A DNA stretch of 64,000 nt from Virgibacillus_P tibetensis (GCF_036026595.1 NZ_JARZFX010000012.1:1-64000), one strand, 5' to 3'. Shown: positions 48,413 through 57,684, numbered from the stretch's first letter. The notes: generated by a model from the sequence alone, not told the origin. Program-made: numbers and translations.

Positions 48413-48750
48413 CTAGTAGGATGAAGCTCCAGAAAAGTCATTAACAATAACACCAAACGTATGGTCAGGTAAAAGGCGCGCTTTCATTGACGTAAGAAGA
48501 CCCGATACTATAGGGAAAATGTAAAGTGTAATTATTACACTAAACGCACTATAGCAAGCACAACTAATAGTAATTAAAAACGCTTGGACATTTTTTCAAA
48601 TGTTCAAGCATTTTTTTATATTGTCTGGTTCAACTAAGTACCAGTTGAAAAACATTGGGTGGGAAAATTAATAATGTAACGTAAATCGAAACCCTCATAT
48701 TACTAGATGAGATTAACATCCTTGTAATCAGTCTGAAATATACTATCTAA
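48413..48750. other. Intergenic region with terminator
   Basis: Contains the palindrome GTGTAATTATTACAC (48527-48541), and the terminator stem GCTTGGACA/TGTTCAAGC followed by seven T (48582-48617) that ends the receptor-peptide transcript. No gene is evident. Confidence 0.7.
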
Positions 48751-49578
48751 TTAAATATTTCCTATTGGACTCCTGCAAATCCCCATTGGAATACCCTTAT
48801 GATTAATGTTTTTTTTCAGATTCACAATAGCGTTTCCTTGATAAACTTGTTCCATAATATATTCTATTTTTTCGCTTTCTTGTTTACTTAATTTTTGCTT
48901 CATAAGCATTTTTTGGAACCATTGACTAATTTCCGTCGAGGAAACATTCCCAGCTATGGAAGAGAGACGATCATATCCATATGATACTTTTTCTTCTAAA
49001 TCCACTTCTCCACCAGCATAAAAATATAAATCGTTTTTATGCATACCGCTTTTTATTCTTTCAACTTTTTCTTTGTTGCCAGCATCTTTTATTCCAACCA
49101 CTAAGTCTATCTTACTTAATTGAATAATACTTTGTTCTGATAATTCAAATCCAGTTCTTTTTGGATTGTTATATAAAATTGTAGGTTTATTGCTAAGGTG
49201 TATAATCCTCTTTGTATAAGCGAATGCTTCTTCTTGTGTCGGTATAACATACGGTGAATACCCAAGCATGATACCTGAAATTTTTGTATGTCGAATCTTT
49301 TCAGCTAATTCCTCTGCCTCTTTCTGTCTAATTGAAGCCACACCAAATAAAATTTCCATATTATTAATGAGTTCTTCTTCCAGTTCTAAACCGCTTATTA
49401 TTTCAAATTTCTCTTGGAGGTTTAGACTATGCTGTTCTCCAGTAGTTCCAGAGACAAGAACAGATTTTACTCCTTGTTTATACAGGTCTCTTATATGGCT
49501 TATTGTCCCTTGAACATTTAAAGATTCATCTTCAAAAAAAGCGGTTGGAACGGCAATATGAACTTTTTCTGTTAGCAT
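48751..49578 (-). CDS. DapA-family aldolase (dihydrodipicolinate synthase/N-acetylneuraminate lyase superfamily)
   Basis: The 275-residue TIM barrel uses a Schiff-base Lys and pyruvate chemistry. It shows VSGTTGEQHSLNLQEKFEII with the GTTGE motif that binds pyruvate carboxylate, YNNPKRTGFELSEQS with the catalytic Tyr and VVGIKDAGNKEK with the Schiff-base Lys (about residue 160). Its divergence from true DapA in the C-terminal third, and its lack of lysine-pathway neighbours, suggest a paralogue acting on another 2-oxo acid substrate. GGGGGATT precedes the ATG on the minus strand. It stands alone. Confidence 0.8.
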   Translation of the reverse strand: MLTEKVHIAVPTAFFEDESLNVQGTISHIRDLYKQGVKSVLVSGTTGEQHSLNLQEKFEIISGLELEEELINNMEILFGVASIRQKEAEELAEKIRHTKISGIMLGYSPYVIPTQEEAFAYTKRIIHLSNKPTILYNNPKRTGFELSEQSIIQLSKIDLVVGIKDAGNKEKVERIKSGMHKNDLYFYAGGEVDLEEKVSYGYDRLSSIAGNVSSTEISQWFQKMLMKQKLSKQESEKIEYIMEQVYQGNAIVNLKKNINHKGIPMGICRSPIGNI

Positions 49579-49930
49579 TTTGTAATCCCCCTATTCCTTT
49601 TTATCTACTTTTTATCTACTTAAACCAGTTAGTTTAAGAACAATCCCCGCAAACTCTACATTTATTTTATCATAAAATTTAAATTATCTACTTGATTTAT
49701 AAAAATCAACATAGCAAATAGCCCATACCAATTAACAAAAATTAGCATGTTGGCAATAGTTGTTGTTATTAGGTTATTTGGGTTACAGTGTTGAATCCTA
49801 ATTCAAATGTTAGTATCCAATAATTGTTGATATATAAGGGAGAAAGAAGAGACAAAGTCATTTATGCGATTTGGTCTGCTAATTAGTTTGCTATTACGTA
49901 TGTTTCTCCACCAAAACGGAACTACTTAGC
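49579..49930. other. Intergenic region without recognised features
   Basis: About 350 AT-rich bases upstream of the DapA-family gene. It must hold that gene's promoter, but I see no clear element, repeat or small gene. Confidence 0.45.
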
Positions 49931-50251
49931 CTAAAAATTACGTTTTTCCTGTCTTTCAATAAAGTCTTCTTCACTTATCTCACTCTTATCAGTTAATAAA
50001 AGCGATTGGAATCCTTTAAACAGGTCTTGAATTTCTTCTTGTTCATTTATAATTTTTATACTTTTGTTATATTCTTCCTCATCTTTATATCTTGTAATCT
50101 CTAACCATTTTGTATCATCATTTTTGCTATTAAAATACATAGTATGAAAATCTATATACTTGCAATAAATTTTTGATACCTTATCTTGAATAGATAAATA
50201 TTCATCTACTTTATTCTCTTTTATGTGGTACTGATAAATCTTTACAAACAT
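49931..50251 (-). CDS. Small dimeric alpha/beta-barrel-like protein of unknown function
   Basis: From ATG 50251 (7 bases after GGGGGG on the minus strand; another ATG lies one codon earlier) the 106-residue product reads MFVKIYQYHIKENKVDEYLS, then WLEITRYKDEEEYNKSIKII and a charged tail. The length, the start in a beta strand and a central helix rich in acidic residues resemble antibiotic-biosynthesis-monooxygenase-like dimeric barrels. No catalytic residues can be named. It lies next to a VOC-family gene on the same strand. Confidence 0.6.
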   Translation of the reverse strand: MFVKIYQYHIKENKVDEYLSIQDKVSKIYCKYIDFHTMYFNSKNDDTKWLEITRYKDEEEYNKSIKIINEQEEIQDLFKGFQSLLLTDKSEISEEDFIERQEKRNF

Positions 50252-50330
50252 CATTTCACCCCCCAAATTCTTTAACTTCTTTACTTTTATTATTCCTGCT
50301 CCTTTATTTCAACAAGTTCAATAAAAAAGG

Positions 50331-50361
50331 GGCATTCATACTCCTTAAGAAATGACCCCCT
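50331..50361 (-). terminator. Terminator of the minus-strand VOC gene
   Basis: GGGGCATT and AATGACCCC pair. Read on the minus strand the stem is followed by a T run (plus-strand A run at 50322-50330). Confidence 0.75.
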
Positions 50362-50386
50362 ATCATAAAAATTATAAATTTTATTT

Positions 50387-50776
50387 CTAATTACCAACAA
50401 TAGTTTTAATACGTTCTTCTTGTTCTGTTTTATTCAAATACTCAAAGAAACCAAGGCGATTACCCCAAGGGTCTATAAATGTACCCCATTTTACTGGAAC
50501 TTGATCCCTTGAATATATGTCAAAATTATCAATATTTAAATCTCTAACAAGTCTCTCTCTTTCACCTTCTATATCGGTTACACCTAACCGTAAAGTACCA
50601 CTAGCTTCAGACGGCGTACCTTCTGCAACCTGTAACCAACAACCAGAAATAATTTCCCATTCAGCAAAACCTTCGTGGGGTATAAAATCCGGTTCCCTAT
50701 TAAATAAGGTTTGATACCACTTTTTTCCTTTTCTAATGTCTTGAACACGAACTTGAATAGTCATTTCAAAAATCAA
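50387..50776 (-). CDS. VOC family protein (glyoxalase/bleomycin-resistance fold)
   Basis: A single-module VOC protein of about 129 residues: MTIQVRVQDIRKGKKWYQTL, FAEWEIISGCWLQVAEGTPS and VKWGTFIDPWGNRLGFFEYL. Such single modules act as dimers in resistance or isomerase functions. The substrate is unknown. I prefer TTG 50776, eight bases after GGAGG. The in-frame ATG at 50791 contains that site and would leave no room for ribosome binding. Confidence 0.75.
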   Translation of the reverse strand: MIFEMTIQVRVQDIRKGKKWYQTLFNREPDFIPHEGFAEWEIISGCWLQVAEGTPSEASGTLRLGVTDIEGERERLVRDLNIDNFDIYSRDQVPVKWGTFIDPWGNRLGFFEYLNKTEQEERIKTIVGN

Positions 50777-50791
50777 TTTTAATTCCTCCAA

Positions 50792-51169
50792 ACATTTCTT
50801 TTCTTATATGAAATTTAATGATAATAGCTAAAATTGCTTCTTTACTAAACTGAAAGTTTGGTACAAATGTTACAATATATATATTTATATTTTAACATAA
50901 AATTTTCCATTTACCTTCAAAAAAATGGCTCGATCTAGGGAAACGAGTTATCTTATCTTAGGTATATTATTTTGGGTTCTTGACAAGGAGACTCTGTGGT
51001 AATGATTTTAGACAATGAATAGCAGCTTTATAGAGATCAATAGTACTAGTTCTCTTCATGGTAGGGGTGGGAAAAAACGATGTCCTAAGTGGATTAATTT
51101 CATGGCACAGGTGGTTGAATTCATTGGCAATATTCAAGTAAGCTAAAAGAAACAATTAGAAAGAAGAGG
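50792..51169. other. Intergenic region without recognised features
   Basis: About 380 bases between divergent genes. It must hold two promoters, but I see no clear -35/-10 pair, hairpin or repeat. Confidence 0.4.
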
Positions 51170-51784
51170 ATGCTAGTGGGAAAAGTTATTCTAGACATAT
51201 CAATGTCATTGGACGGCTTTATCGCCGGCCCGAACGATAATCAGAAGCAGGGACTAGGTGAGGGAGGCGAGACGCTTCACGATTGGCTATTTAGCGGAGA
51301 TATACCTAGTAAATTTAATACGTTTTTCAAGTTATCCAGTACGAATAGGAAGATGTTTGATGAAGCAAGTGAATCTACAGGAGCTATGGTGGTTGGGAGA
51401 AGAACATTCGATCTTGTAAATGGTTGGGGTGGTAGTCACCCAATTCCAGGTGTTCCGGTCTTTGTTGTCACTCACTCTGTTCCAGAAAAAATTATGGAAG
51501 GGTCTACACAATTTACGTTTGTGACAGATGGTATTAGCTCTGCCATAAAGAAGGCGAAATTGGCTGCAGGGACCAAAAATGTCAGTGTAGGGACTGCGAA
51601 TGTTGCTCAACAGTGTATTAAGGCCAACCTTGTCGACGAAATTCTGATTCACTTAGTACCCGTTCTACTTGGTAGGGGCATCCGATTGTTTGATCATATT
51701 GGTACAGAAAAAATTCAACTGGAGAAAATAAAAGTGACGGAGGTCTCTGATGTAACCCATCTTAGATATCGAATTTTAAAGTAA
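51170..51784 (+). CDS. Dihydrofolate reductase-family (RibD C-terminal-like) reductase
   Basis: The 204-residue protein begins GKVILDISMSLDGFIAGPND, the nucleotide-binding start of the DHFR-like RibD C-terminal family, and has GAMVVGRRTFDLVNGWGGSH, PVFVVTHSVPEKI, KNVSVGTANVAQQCIKANLV and EILIHLVPVLLGRGIRLFDH. These proteins are NADPH-dependent reductases of pterin- or pyrimidine-like molecules; real substrates are mostly unknown. The start may be ATG 51170 or GTG 51176. The only nearby site (AGAAGAGG) suits the GTG better. Confidence 0.8.
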   Translation: MLVGKVILDISMSLDGFIAGPNDNQKQGLGEGGETLHDWLFSGDIPSKFNTFFKLSSTNRKMFDEASESTGAMVVGRRTFDLVNGWGGSHPIPGVPVFVVTHSVPEKIMEGSTQFTFVTDGISSAIKKAKLAAGTKNVSVGTANVAQQCIKANLVDEILIHLVPVLLGRGIRLFDHIGTEKIQLEKIKVTEVSDVTHLRYRILK

Positions 51785-51794
51785 TAGTAATACA

Positions 51795-52001
51795 TTGGAA
51801 GTATTGTTATTCAAGAAAAGGGTGCCAATCCGAAATAAGCAACTGAAGGATCAATTGATTCGTCTTCAACAAATTCCCGCTGAAGTTAAATCAAACTTTG
51901 CTAAACACTATATGGTATGTGAACCATTTGGGGAATTAGTGAGTTTAACCATACTGCATGAAGGTATAAAATATAAATCGATGGACATTCAACCGAAGTG
52001 A
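51795..52001 (+). CDS. Small hypothetical protein (68 aa), possibly a gene fragment
   Basis: The frame uses a TTG start 10 bases after the previous stop, without a good ribosome binding site. The product includes RVPIRNKQLKDQLIRLQQIP, AEVKSNFAKHYMVCEPFGEL and GIKYKSMDIQPK. It looks protein-like and soluble but I do not recognise it. It may be the end of a longer gene whose start was lost, or a small coupled gene of the reductase unit. Confidence 0.4.
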   Translation: MEVLLFKKRVPIRNKQLKDQLIRLQQIPAEVKSNFAKHYMVCEPFGELVSLTILHEGIKYKSMDIQPK

Positions 52002-52032
52002 TACGAATAGAACCAGACGGGAGTATACAATT

Positions 52033-52587
52033 ATGACGAAGAAACAAGTATTATTCATTCATAGTGCTGGAGCTCAAGAATTTCACCAAGGAAGTAATGA
52101 GTTGGCAGCATATGTACAAAAGGCTCTCGGTGCTGAATATAATTTGTTGTATCCGAAAATGCCCAATCCGGAAAATCCTGAATATACGCTGTGGAAAGTT
52201 CAGCTTGAAAAAGAACTCACAGCATTAGAAGGTGAGGTGGTTCTCATCGGTCATTCTTTAGGCTGTTCAGTCCTGTTAAAATATCTTTCAGAAGAACCTT
52301 GCCAACTATCAATCTCCGGAATATTTATGATTGCAGCACCTTACTGGGGCAAAGACAAAGATTGGCAGAACAAAGAATACACGCTGCCATATAATTTTGT
52401 TTCGAGTCTCCTCCAGACATCTAAGGTGTTCTTTTACCACAGTCGTACCGATGAAATAGTGCCTTTTGCACACCTGGGTCATTACTCACGGAGGTTTCCA
52501 CAAGCAATTACCCGCGCACTCGATGGTGATGAACACTATTTCAGTAATGGGTTGCCAGAACTTGTCGACGATATCAAAGATTTGTAA
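52033..52587 (+). CDS. RBBP9/YdeN-type serine hydrolase
   Basis: The 184-residue alpha/beta hydrolase begins VLFIHSAGAQEFHQGSNELA and has the nucleophile elbow VVLIGHSLGCSVLLKYLSEE with Ser near residue 76, the Asp in FYHSRTDEIVPF and the His in LDGDEHYFSNGLPEL. Length and motif order match the YdeN/RBBP9 family of small esterases with poorly known substrates. ACGGGAG lies shortly before the ATG. It is probably transcribed with the two genes upstream. Confidence 0.8.
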   Translation: MTKKQVLFIHSAGAQEFHQGSNELAAYVQKALGAEYNLLYPKMPNPENPEYTLWKVQLEKELTALEGEVVLIGHSLGCSVLLKYLSEEPCQLSISGIFMIAAPYWGKDKDWQNKEYTLPYNFVSSLLQTSKVFFYHSRTDEIVPFAHLGHYSRRFPQAITRALDGDEHYFSNGLPELVDDIKDL

Positions 52588-52876
52588 TTCGTAGTGTATA
52601 GTGGGACGATCTGCAACAATCGGGCGCAAACCCGGAATAAAAAGCAGAAGTCTTGCGTATAAGGACCAGTAAATGGAATGAAAAAGCGTCATTCGACAGC
52701 GAGTTTGGTTTTGCAAGGGTATACCCAGACTTGCTTTGGAGGCTTATTTTAACCATCAAATAAGAAGGGCGCAATATTAATGGAGCCAGTAGCGAGTCTA
52801 AATGTAGAATTTTTGCTTGGATATGTAAAGCTACTATGTTTATATTTTTACAAAAGCAAATAAGGAGGTGTATTTT
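52588..52876. other. Intergenic region
   Basis: Moderately GC-rich at first (to about 52760) then AT-rich. Short start-less protein-like frames occur, but I can support no gene. AAGGAGGTG at its end serves the next gene. Confidence 0.4.
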
Positions 52877-53197
52877 ATGATCGTTGTGAAGTGGATCTTT
52901 GTTATAATACTTTTTTTAATCATAATTACTCCTATTTCCGCCTACGGTTACTACCAATATCAAAACAATAACTTAGAAAAAGATACATATACCTATCTTA
53001 CAGAAAAGGGGTATAATGATGACGATATACTTAGTATCGAGACTAAACTTGAAAAGTTATCATTGTTTACTGCTGAAGTAATTTTTACAAATGAGCCCAA
53101 TGTTACTTACCAGTATAAAAAGGACAATAAACAGATAATTCAAATTGGCCCTGTTCGTGAACAAGAGGCAGATTATGAATATAAACATATAGAATAA
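52877..53197 (+). CDS. Small membrane-anchored protein, DUF3139-like
   Basis: From ATG 52877 after AAGGAGGTG (the GTG at 52868 overlaps this site) the 106-residue protein has one N-terminal membrane helix (VVKWIFVIILFLIIITPISA) followed by an extracytoplasmic domain with YLTEKGYNDDDILSIETKLE and AEVIFTNEPNVTYQYKKDNK. This pattern is typical of DUF3139 proteins of bacilli, of unknown function. A terminator follows at 53224-53258. Confidence 0.75.
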   Translation: MIVVKWIFVIILFLIIITPISAYGYYQYQNNNLEKDTYTYLTEKGYNDDDILSIETKLEKLSLFTAEVIFTNEPNVTYQYKKDNKQIIQIGPVREQEADYEYKHIE

Positions 53198-53223
53198 TAT
53201 ATTTCATGTATACTTCTGTCAAT

Positions 53224-53260
53224 AAGGTAGCCCTCTAAATATCAGGGTCACCTTTTTTCA
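53224..53260 (+). terminator. Terminator after the DUF3139-like gene
   Basis: AAGGTAGCCCT pairs with AGGGTCACCTT, followed by a T run. Confidence 0.85.
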
Positions 53261-53368
53261 ATATTAAGTGTCATTGGACTTAGAAGTTTTGAACCTAAAT
53301 TAAAATCCCGTAAAATAGCAATATTGAGAGGTGTCATAACTAAGCACCATAAGTGTAGTGGGATTTTT

Positions 53369-53510
53369 ATGAAATATGGCTATGCCAGGCTGTCGACTGT
53401 TCACCAAGATTGAAGGACAATTGGAACAACTCACCAAGGAAGGCTACAATATTATGCATTAGGAGAAATATACAGGGACTAAAAAGAACGCCCTGAATTT
53501 GGTAAGCTAC
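53369..53510 (+). pseudogene. Serine recombinase (resolvase) N-terminal remnant
   Basis: It begins MKYGYARLSTVHQD then stops with TGA. After a frame shift it goes on QLEQLTKEGYNI and, past another stop, EKYTGTKKN. This is the start of a small resolvase/invertase (usual form YARVSTxxQ with the catalytic Ser). At least two stops or shifts occur within 45 codons and the rest is missing. Confidence 0.75.
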
Positions 53511-54110
53511 GTTAACTGAGGATTAAAATAAAAGATCTTTTTAAAAAAAGGTGTAAAAGTGCATGTTTTGAATACGGGTCTTGTGAAGATAAACCTAAGA
53601 AGGAAGCACTATTAATGGACAACTCAAAATTAATATACCTCAAAATGAATTGGATTCATGAACAGGTACCCCGTCTTCCCAACCAGCGTTCTTTGGATCA
53701 GGGGTTATACGCGCCATCGAAAGTCTAAGTTTAAGATCGTCATTAACCCATGTATGCGTGTTATCAGCGAAGATCAATCGACATATGGAACTAAGAGATT
53801 AACTACAGGAATAGGAGACGTTTGTTTTAAAAATGTTGATATACCAAAATTTAAAAGTGTCCTATGTCTCCTTTGTTCTTCGGTTGGAATCATAAGACTA
53901 TTTCTGTCGTTAATTTCGACTATTTTAAATGTAAGTGCAGTCAGAAAAGATGTAAGAACAATGACGACAACCAAAACGCTAAATAGCTGATGTTCCTTTT
54001 CTTTAAAAGAGTAGTATTGGCAAGCAATTCATTATGGAATTGGGTGCGAGAATGGAATAAGAGTCGGCGTATGTCTTACGTATAAGGGCTATTTTGGAAG
54101 GAGAGATTAA
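53511..54110. other. Decayed region with fragments of unknown genes
   Basis: On the minus strand about 53774-53990 stays open and reads FSVLVVVIVLTSFLTALTFK then EEQRRHRTLLNFGISTFLKQ, a membrane-helix protein fragment without a clear start. On the plus strand a start-less frame near 53680 reads PAFFGSGVIRAIESLSLRSS. I recognise neither. The stretch looks like mobile-element debris following the resolvase remnant. Confidence 0.4.
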
Positions 54111-54422
54111 ATGCCTACTTGCCAGAATTGCAACAATAAGTGGAGTTGGAAACAAACTATCAAAAAAACCACTACTTTGGATCCTGCAATGACTTGCCCT
54201 TATTGCGGGGAAGAGCAATATCAAACACAAAAATCAAAAATGAAAAATAGCTCATTAAACTTGATTATCTTACTACCACTTCTTATCAGCATTTTCTTTA
54301 GTATTCCGGGAGTTATTTTGCTGAGCGTATTTCCTGTTTTATTCCTCTTAGTAATGTTACTTTACCCGTTTTTGGTGGAGATAAGCAGCAAGGAAGAGTA
54401 TAGTAACTTTTTTAAGACATAA
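54111..54422 (+). CDS. Small membrane protein with CxxC-CxxC zinc ribbon (TIGR04104-like)
   Basis: The 103-residue protein starts MPTCQNCNNKWSWKQTIKKT and has CPYCGEEQYQTQ, giving two CxxC pairs about 20 residues apart, then two hydrophobic helices (NLIILLPLLISIFFSIPGVI and VFPVLFLLVMLLYPFLVEI). This is the layout of the cxxc-20-cxxc family of bacilli, of unknown function. AAGGAGAGA lies before the ATG. Confidence 0.8.
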   Translation: MPTCQNCNNKWSWKQTIKKTTTLDPAMTCPYCGEEQYQTQKSKMKNSSLNLIILLPLLISIFFSIPGVILLSVFPVLFLLVMLLYPFLVEISSKEEYSNFFKT

Positions 54423-54581
54423 GCATTTTAAAAAAATATTCCAGAATCGGGAGTTATTCTTTAAAAAGGATTGCGTCCGTTTTTATATTTGAGAACTATT
54501 TCCGGGAACAAAGGAATGAATTTCAAAGAAGGCAATAGAATTAATTAAGGAAGATTTGTTACGTGAAAAGGGGGATTTGTA

Positions 54582-54938
54582 TTGGAGATTTATAATTTTG
54601 ATAGAGATAATGGTAAGAAGATAACGAAATTTAATTCGGACTTTGTAATGTCTCATATTATTCAGACTGATAAGGCAACTACTATTGGGTGTATATACTT
54701 AGAGGAAAACGGTATTATTGGTTATCATAAAGCTGTGGTACCTCAACTTCTTTTAATTATGAATGGTGAAGGACATGTAAGAGGTGAAAAAGAGGAATAT
54801 TACCAAGTGGGAACTGGTGATGCAGTATTTTGGAACAAAGACGAATGGCACGAAACAAAAACAAGTGTTGGGTTAACTGCTATTGTCATAGAAAGTGAAG
54901 TGTTAAATCCATCATCAATTATGACTTTAAAGAAATAG
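54582..54938 (+). CDS. Cupin-domain protein
   Basis: The 118-residue protein has a single cupin barrel: GIIGYHKAVVPQLLLIMNGE corresponds to cupin motif 1 and GTGDAVFWNKDEWHETKTSV to motif 2 with the conserved His. One of the usual motif 1 His residues is kept (YHKA), so a metal could still bind. The enzymatic role is unknown. The TTG start at 54582 follows AAAAGGGGGAT. The decayed helicase lies right behind it on the other strand. Confidence 0.75.
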   Translation: MEIYNFDRDNGKKITKFNSDFVMSHIIQTDKATTIGCIYLEENGIIGYHKAVVPQLLLIMNGEGHVRGEKEEYYQVGTGDAVFWNKDEWHETKTSVGLTAIVIESEVLNPSSIMTLKK

Positions 54939-54942
54939 ATGT

Positions 54943-55365
54943 CATTTCCAGGGGTTGCTGTTAATCCTAAAAGGAACGTTGGCTGAAAATAATCGATTAC
55001 CTTCTGATAGCTTTTGGCTGTAGCACGGTGAAATTCATCAACAATAACCTCTTCCGGATCACAATTTATGTAGTTGATCCTGGGTGCTTAGTGTAAAAGT
55101 GGCTACGAACAGCATATCGTGTTTCGAGTCTTTTTCCAAGAACCTGTTCAAAGTTTTTCTTAGGCCTGCTTAAGAATCACCTCGCGATGGGCGATAAATA
55201 ATATTCTTTTGAATCGTTGAGCGAAAAATACTGCCAAATTAGTCTTTCCAAGTCTGTTGTCATTACGACAATTGTTTTATTGTAGTCCTCTTCCATGGTG
55301 TCATCCAATTCTTGTAATGCAGCCAATTGTGCAGGACGATCAGCAGTCCTTGATTAAAAAATAAT
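54943..55365 (-). pseudogene. SF2 DEAD/DEAH helicase remnant
   Basis: On the minus strand scattered frames spell helicase motifs. RPAQLAALQELDDTMEED and KTIVVMTTDL lie near the right end. At the left, EEVIVDEFHRATAKSYQKVI is a DExH-type Walker B, and YFQPTFLLGLTATPGND is motif III. Stops and frame shifts lie between them (for example around 55090-55110). The Walker A and C-terminal domain are missing. It resembles the helicase part of restriction or defence enzymes of bacilli and lies directly before the intact type I system. Confidence 0.75.
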
Positions 55366-55423
55366 AATATAAGATATACCTGTTAACATATATTATGTAA
55401 TTTTAACGAATTACAATTTATCG

Positions 55424-55452
55424 TTGACGGGTTGTTTTATGCGTGATAAGAT
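55424..55452 (+). promoter_or_regulatory. Promoter of the type I restriction-modification operon
   Basis: TTGACG (55424-55429) and TAAGAT (55447-55452) are 17 bases apart, about 50 bases before the first gene, which has a GGAAGGGGAGAGG site. Confidence 0.75.
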
Positions 55453-55503
55453 TAGAGTGCGTCAGAGTAATTTAAAAGAATTACACAATGGAAGGGGAGA
55501 GGC

Positions 55504-56070
55504 ATGAAACTTGAAGAGTTTGTAAGCGTAAGAGTAGGAAGAAATATTTCCCGAATAAATGAAATACATAATCAAACTTTAGAAATATACTCATACGAGG
55601 ATTTAACAGAAGATATAGATGGTTTATATCTTGATTCAAATTCTAGTCCATCTCATAAAAATGCTGAAAAAATTGATGTTCATGTAAGTGAAGTTGGCAA
55701 TGTAGTATTTAGCTTTGTTAGTTCTAAAGCTGCAATCGTGAGTGAAAAGAACGCTGGAAAGATTATTAATCAAAACTTTGCTAAACTGATGATAGAAGAT
55801 AAAAAATTGGATCCGAGCTATTTATGTTATGCACTAAATGAATCACAGTCCATGAAGAAACAAATGGCAATTTCCATGCAAGGTAGTACCATTCCAAAAT
55901 TAACACCAGCGATATTAAAGTCTTTGGATATGAAGTTGCCAAGTGTAGAGAAGCAGCAAGTGATTGGAAAGGCTTATCTAGCGCTAAGGAAACGAATAGC
56001 TCTAGCGAAGAAACAAGCAGATTTGGAAGAACTGCTTTTTCTTGAAGTACTGAAAAAATTAGACGAATAA
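55504..56070 (+). CDS. HsdS-like protein with a single target-recognition-type domain
   Basis: The 188-residue protein resembles half of a type I specificity subunit: VSVRVGRNISRINEIHNQTL near its start, VGNVVFSFVSSKAAIVSEKN in the core, LCYALNESQSMKKQMAISMQ, GSTIPKLTPAILKSLDMKLP (the usual GSTIPKLS-type loop) and a C-terminal coiled helix EKQQVIGKAYLALRKRIALA. It lies 21 bases before hsdM in the same operon, which also holds a full two-domain hsdS. Such extra S-like genes occur in some Firmicute type I loci; the role is unproven. It could form alternative complexes or modulate specificity. Confidence 0.75.
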   Translation: MKLEEFVSVRVGRNISRINEIHNQTLEIYSYEDLTEDIDGLYLDSNSSPSHKNAEKIDVHVSEVGNVVFSFVSSKAAIVSEKNAGKIINQNFAKLMIEDKKLDPSYLCYALNESQSMKKQMAISMQGSTIPKLTPAILKSLDMKLPSVEKQQVIGKAYLALRKRIALAKKQADLEELLFLEVLKKLDE

Positions 56071-56091
56071 AAGAAAAGTGGGGAACTCAAT

Positions 56092-57684
56092 ATGTCAGAA
56101 TTAAATTCAAAGTTATTTAGTGCTGCAGATAGTTTGCGCAGTAAAATGGATGCATCCGAATACAAAGATTATTTATTGGGATTAATTTTCTACAAGTATT
56201 TATCAGATAAATTACTAGTGAAAGTGATTGAGTTAGCTGATGAATCACTAGAAACGTATGACACACAACTAAAACAGACTGAATTATATCGGGAACTTCT
56301 TGCTGATGAAGATGTAAAAGATGATTTAGTAGAAATGTTAGTGGATACGCTAGGACATCATATCGAGCCAGATTACTTATTTAATGTGTTGGCTGATGAA
56401 GCCAAAAAAAACGTCTTTCAACTGAATGATTTAAATAAAGCGTTCGTAGGTTTATCTACGAGTTATGAGCAATTTAGTGGGCTATTTGATGATTTGGATT
56501 TAACTTCTAAAAAACTCGGGTCAGACGATCAACAACGTAATATCACAATATCTGATGTGTTGAAGAAGCTAAGTGAGATTGATGTCATGGGTCATGATGG
56601 GGATGTCATAGGTGACGCTTATGAATTTCTAATTGGAGAGTTTGCTTCTGAAGCTGGAAAGAAGGCAGGCGAATTTTATACGCCAAGTAAAGTATCAGAT
56701 ATGATGGCACAAATTGTTGCACTTGATCAAGAGGATAAAAAGTTATTCAGTGTCTATGACCCAACGATGGGTTCGGGTTCATTAATGCTTAATGTACGAA
56801 ACTACCTGAACTATCCAGAAAGCGTGAAATATCACGGACAGGAACTAAATACAACAACATATAACTTAGCAAAGATGAACTTAATTTTGCACGGAGTTCG
56901 TAAAGAAGATATGCGTCTGCGTAATGGTGATACATTAAATAAAGATTGGCCGACAGATGAACCATATCTATTTGACTCTGTCTTAATGAATCCACCTTAC
57001 TCTGCCAAATGGTCATCTGACGTGTCATTCTTAGATGATTCCCGATTTAACCGATATGGTAAATTAGCACCTAAATCAAAAGCAGACTTTGCATTTCTTT
57101 TACATGGATTCTATCACTTAAAAGGCTCTGGAAAAATGGCGATTATTTTACCACATGGTGTTTTATTCAGAGGAGCTGCGGAAGGTGTCATTCGTAAAAA
57201 GTTATTAGAAGATGGTAGTATTGATACGGTTATTGGCATGCCCACAAATCTATTCTTCGGGACATCGATTCCAACAACCATCATTATTTTAAAGAAAAAT
57301 CGAGACAACCGTGATGTGTTCTTTATTGATGCAAGTAAAGAATTTGAAAAAGTAAAAAATCAGAATAAGTTAACGAAAGAACATGTTACAAAAATTGTAG
57401 AAACGTATAAAAACCGAAAAGACGTAGAGAAATTTGCGTATCTAGCAACCTTTGAAGAGATTGAAGAGAATGAATTTAATTTAAACATACCACGTTATGT
57501 GGATACGTTTGAAGAAGAAGAGCCGGTGGATATGGAAGAACTTGGTTCATCGATTCAAGAGATACGAAAAGAAAAAGCTGAATTAGAATCTAACATATAT
57601 GAGACAATTTCTTCGCTACAATTTGATAAAGAAAATGAAGAGTGGATTAAGGGTGCATTAGAGGTGTTTAGGCATGGAGAATAA
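56092..57684 (+). CDS. hsdM: Type I restriction-modification system DNA methyltransferase subunit HsdM
   Basis: HsdM methylates adenine within the sequence chosen by HsdS. The 530-residue protein has the N-terminal helical domain (LNSKLFSAADSLRSKMDASE), AGEFYTPSKVSDMMAQIVAL as motif X, SVYDPTMGSGSLMLNVRNYL as SAM-binding motif I and SVLMNPPYSAKWSSD with catalytic NPPY. GMPTNLFFGTSIPTTIIILK is typical of HsdM. It overlaps hsdS by 11 bases. GTGGGGA precedes its ATG. Confidence 0.95.
   Translation: MSELNSKLFSAADSLRSKMDASEYKDYLLGLIFYKYLSDKLLVKVIELADESLETYDTQLKQTELYRELLADEDVKDDLVEMLVDTLGHHIEPDYLFNVLADEAKKNVFQLNDLNKAFVGLSTSYEQFSGLFDDLDLTSKKLGSDDQQRNITISDVLKKLSEIDVMGHDGDVIGDAYEFLIGEFASEAGKKAGEFYTPSKVSDMMAQIVALDQEDKKLFSVYDPTMGSGSLMLNVRNYLNYPESVKYHGQELNTTTYNLAKMNLILHGVRKEDMRLRNGDTLNKDWPTDEPYLFDSVLMNPPYSAKWSSDVSFLDDSRFNRYGKLAPKSKADFAFLLHGFYHLKGSGKMAIILPHGVLFRGAAEGVIRKKLLEDGSIDTVIGMPTNLFFGTSIPTTIIILKKNRDNRDVFFIDASKEFEKVKNQNKLTKEHVTKIVETYKNRKDVEKFAYLATFEEIEENEFNLNIPRYVDTFEEEEPVDMEELGSSIQEIRKEKAELESNIYETISSLQFDKENEEWIKGALEVFRHGE

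Noticed and set aside
53658..53990. Plus-strand ORF of 110 codons in the debris region
   Set aside because: Composition is unlike a real protein (Cys/Arg/Ser rich), and the opposite strand reads as a more plausible membrane fragment.
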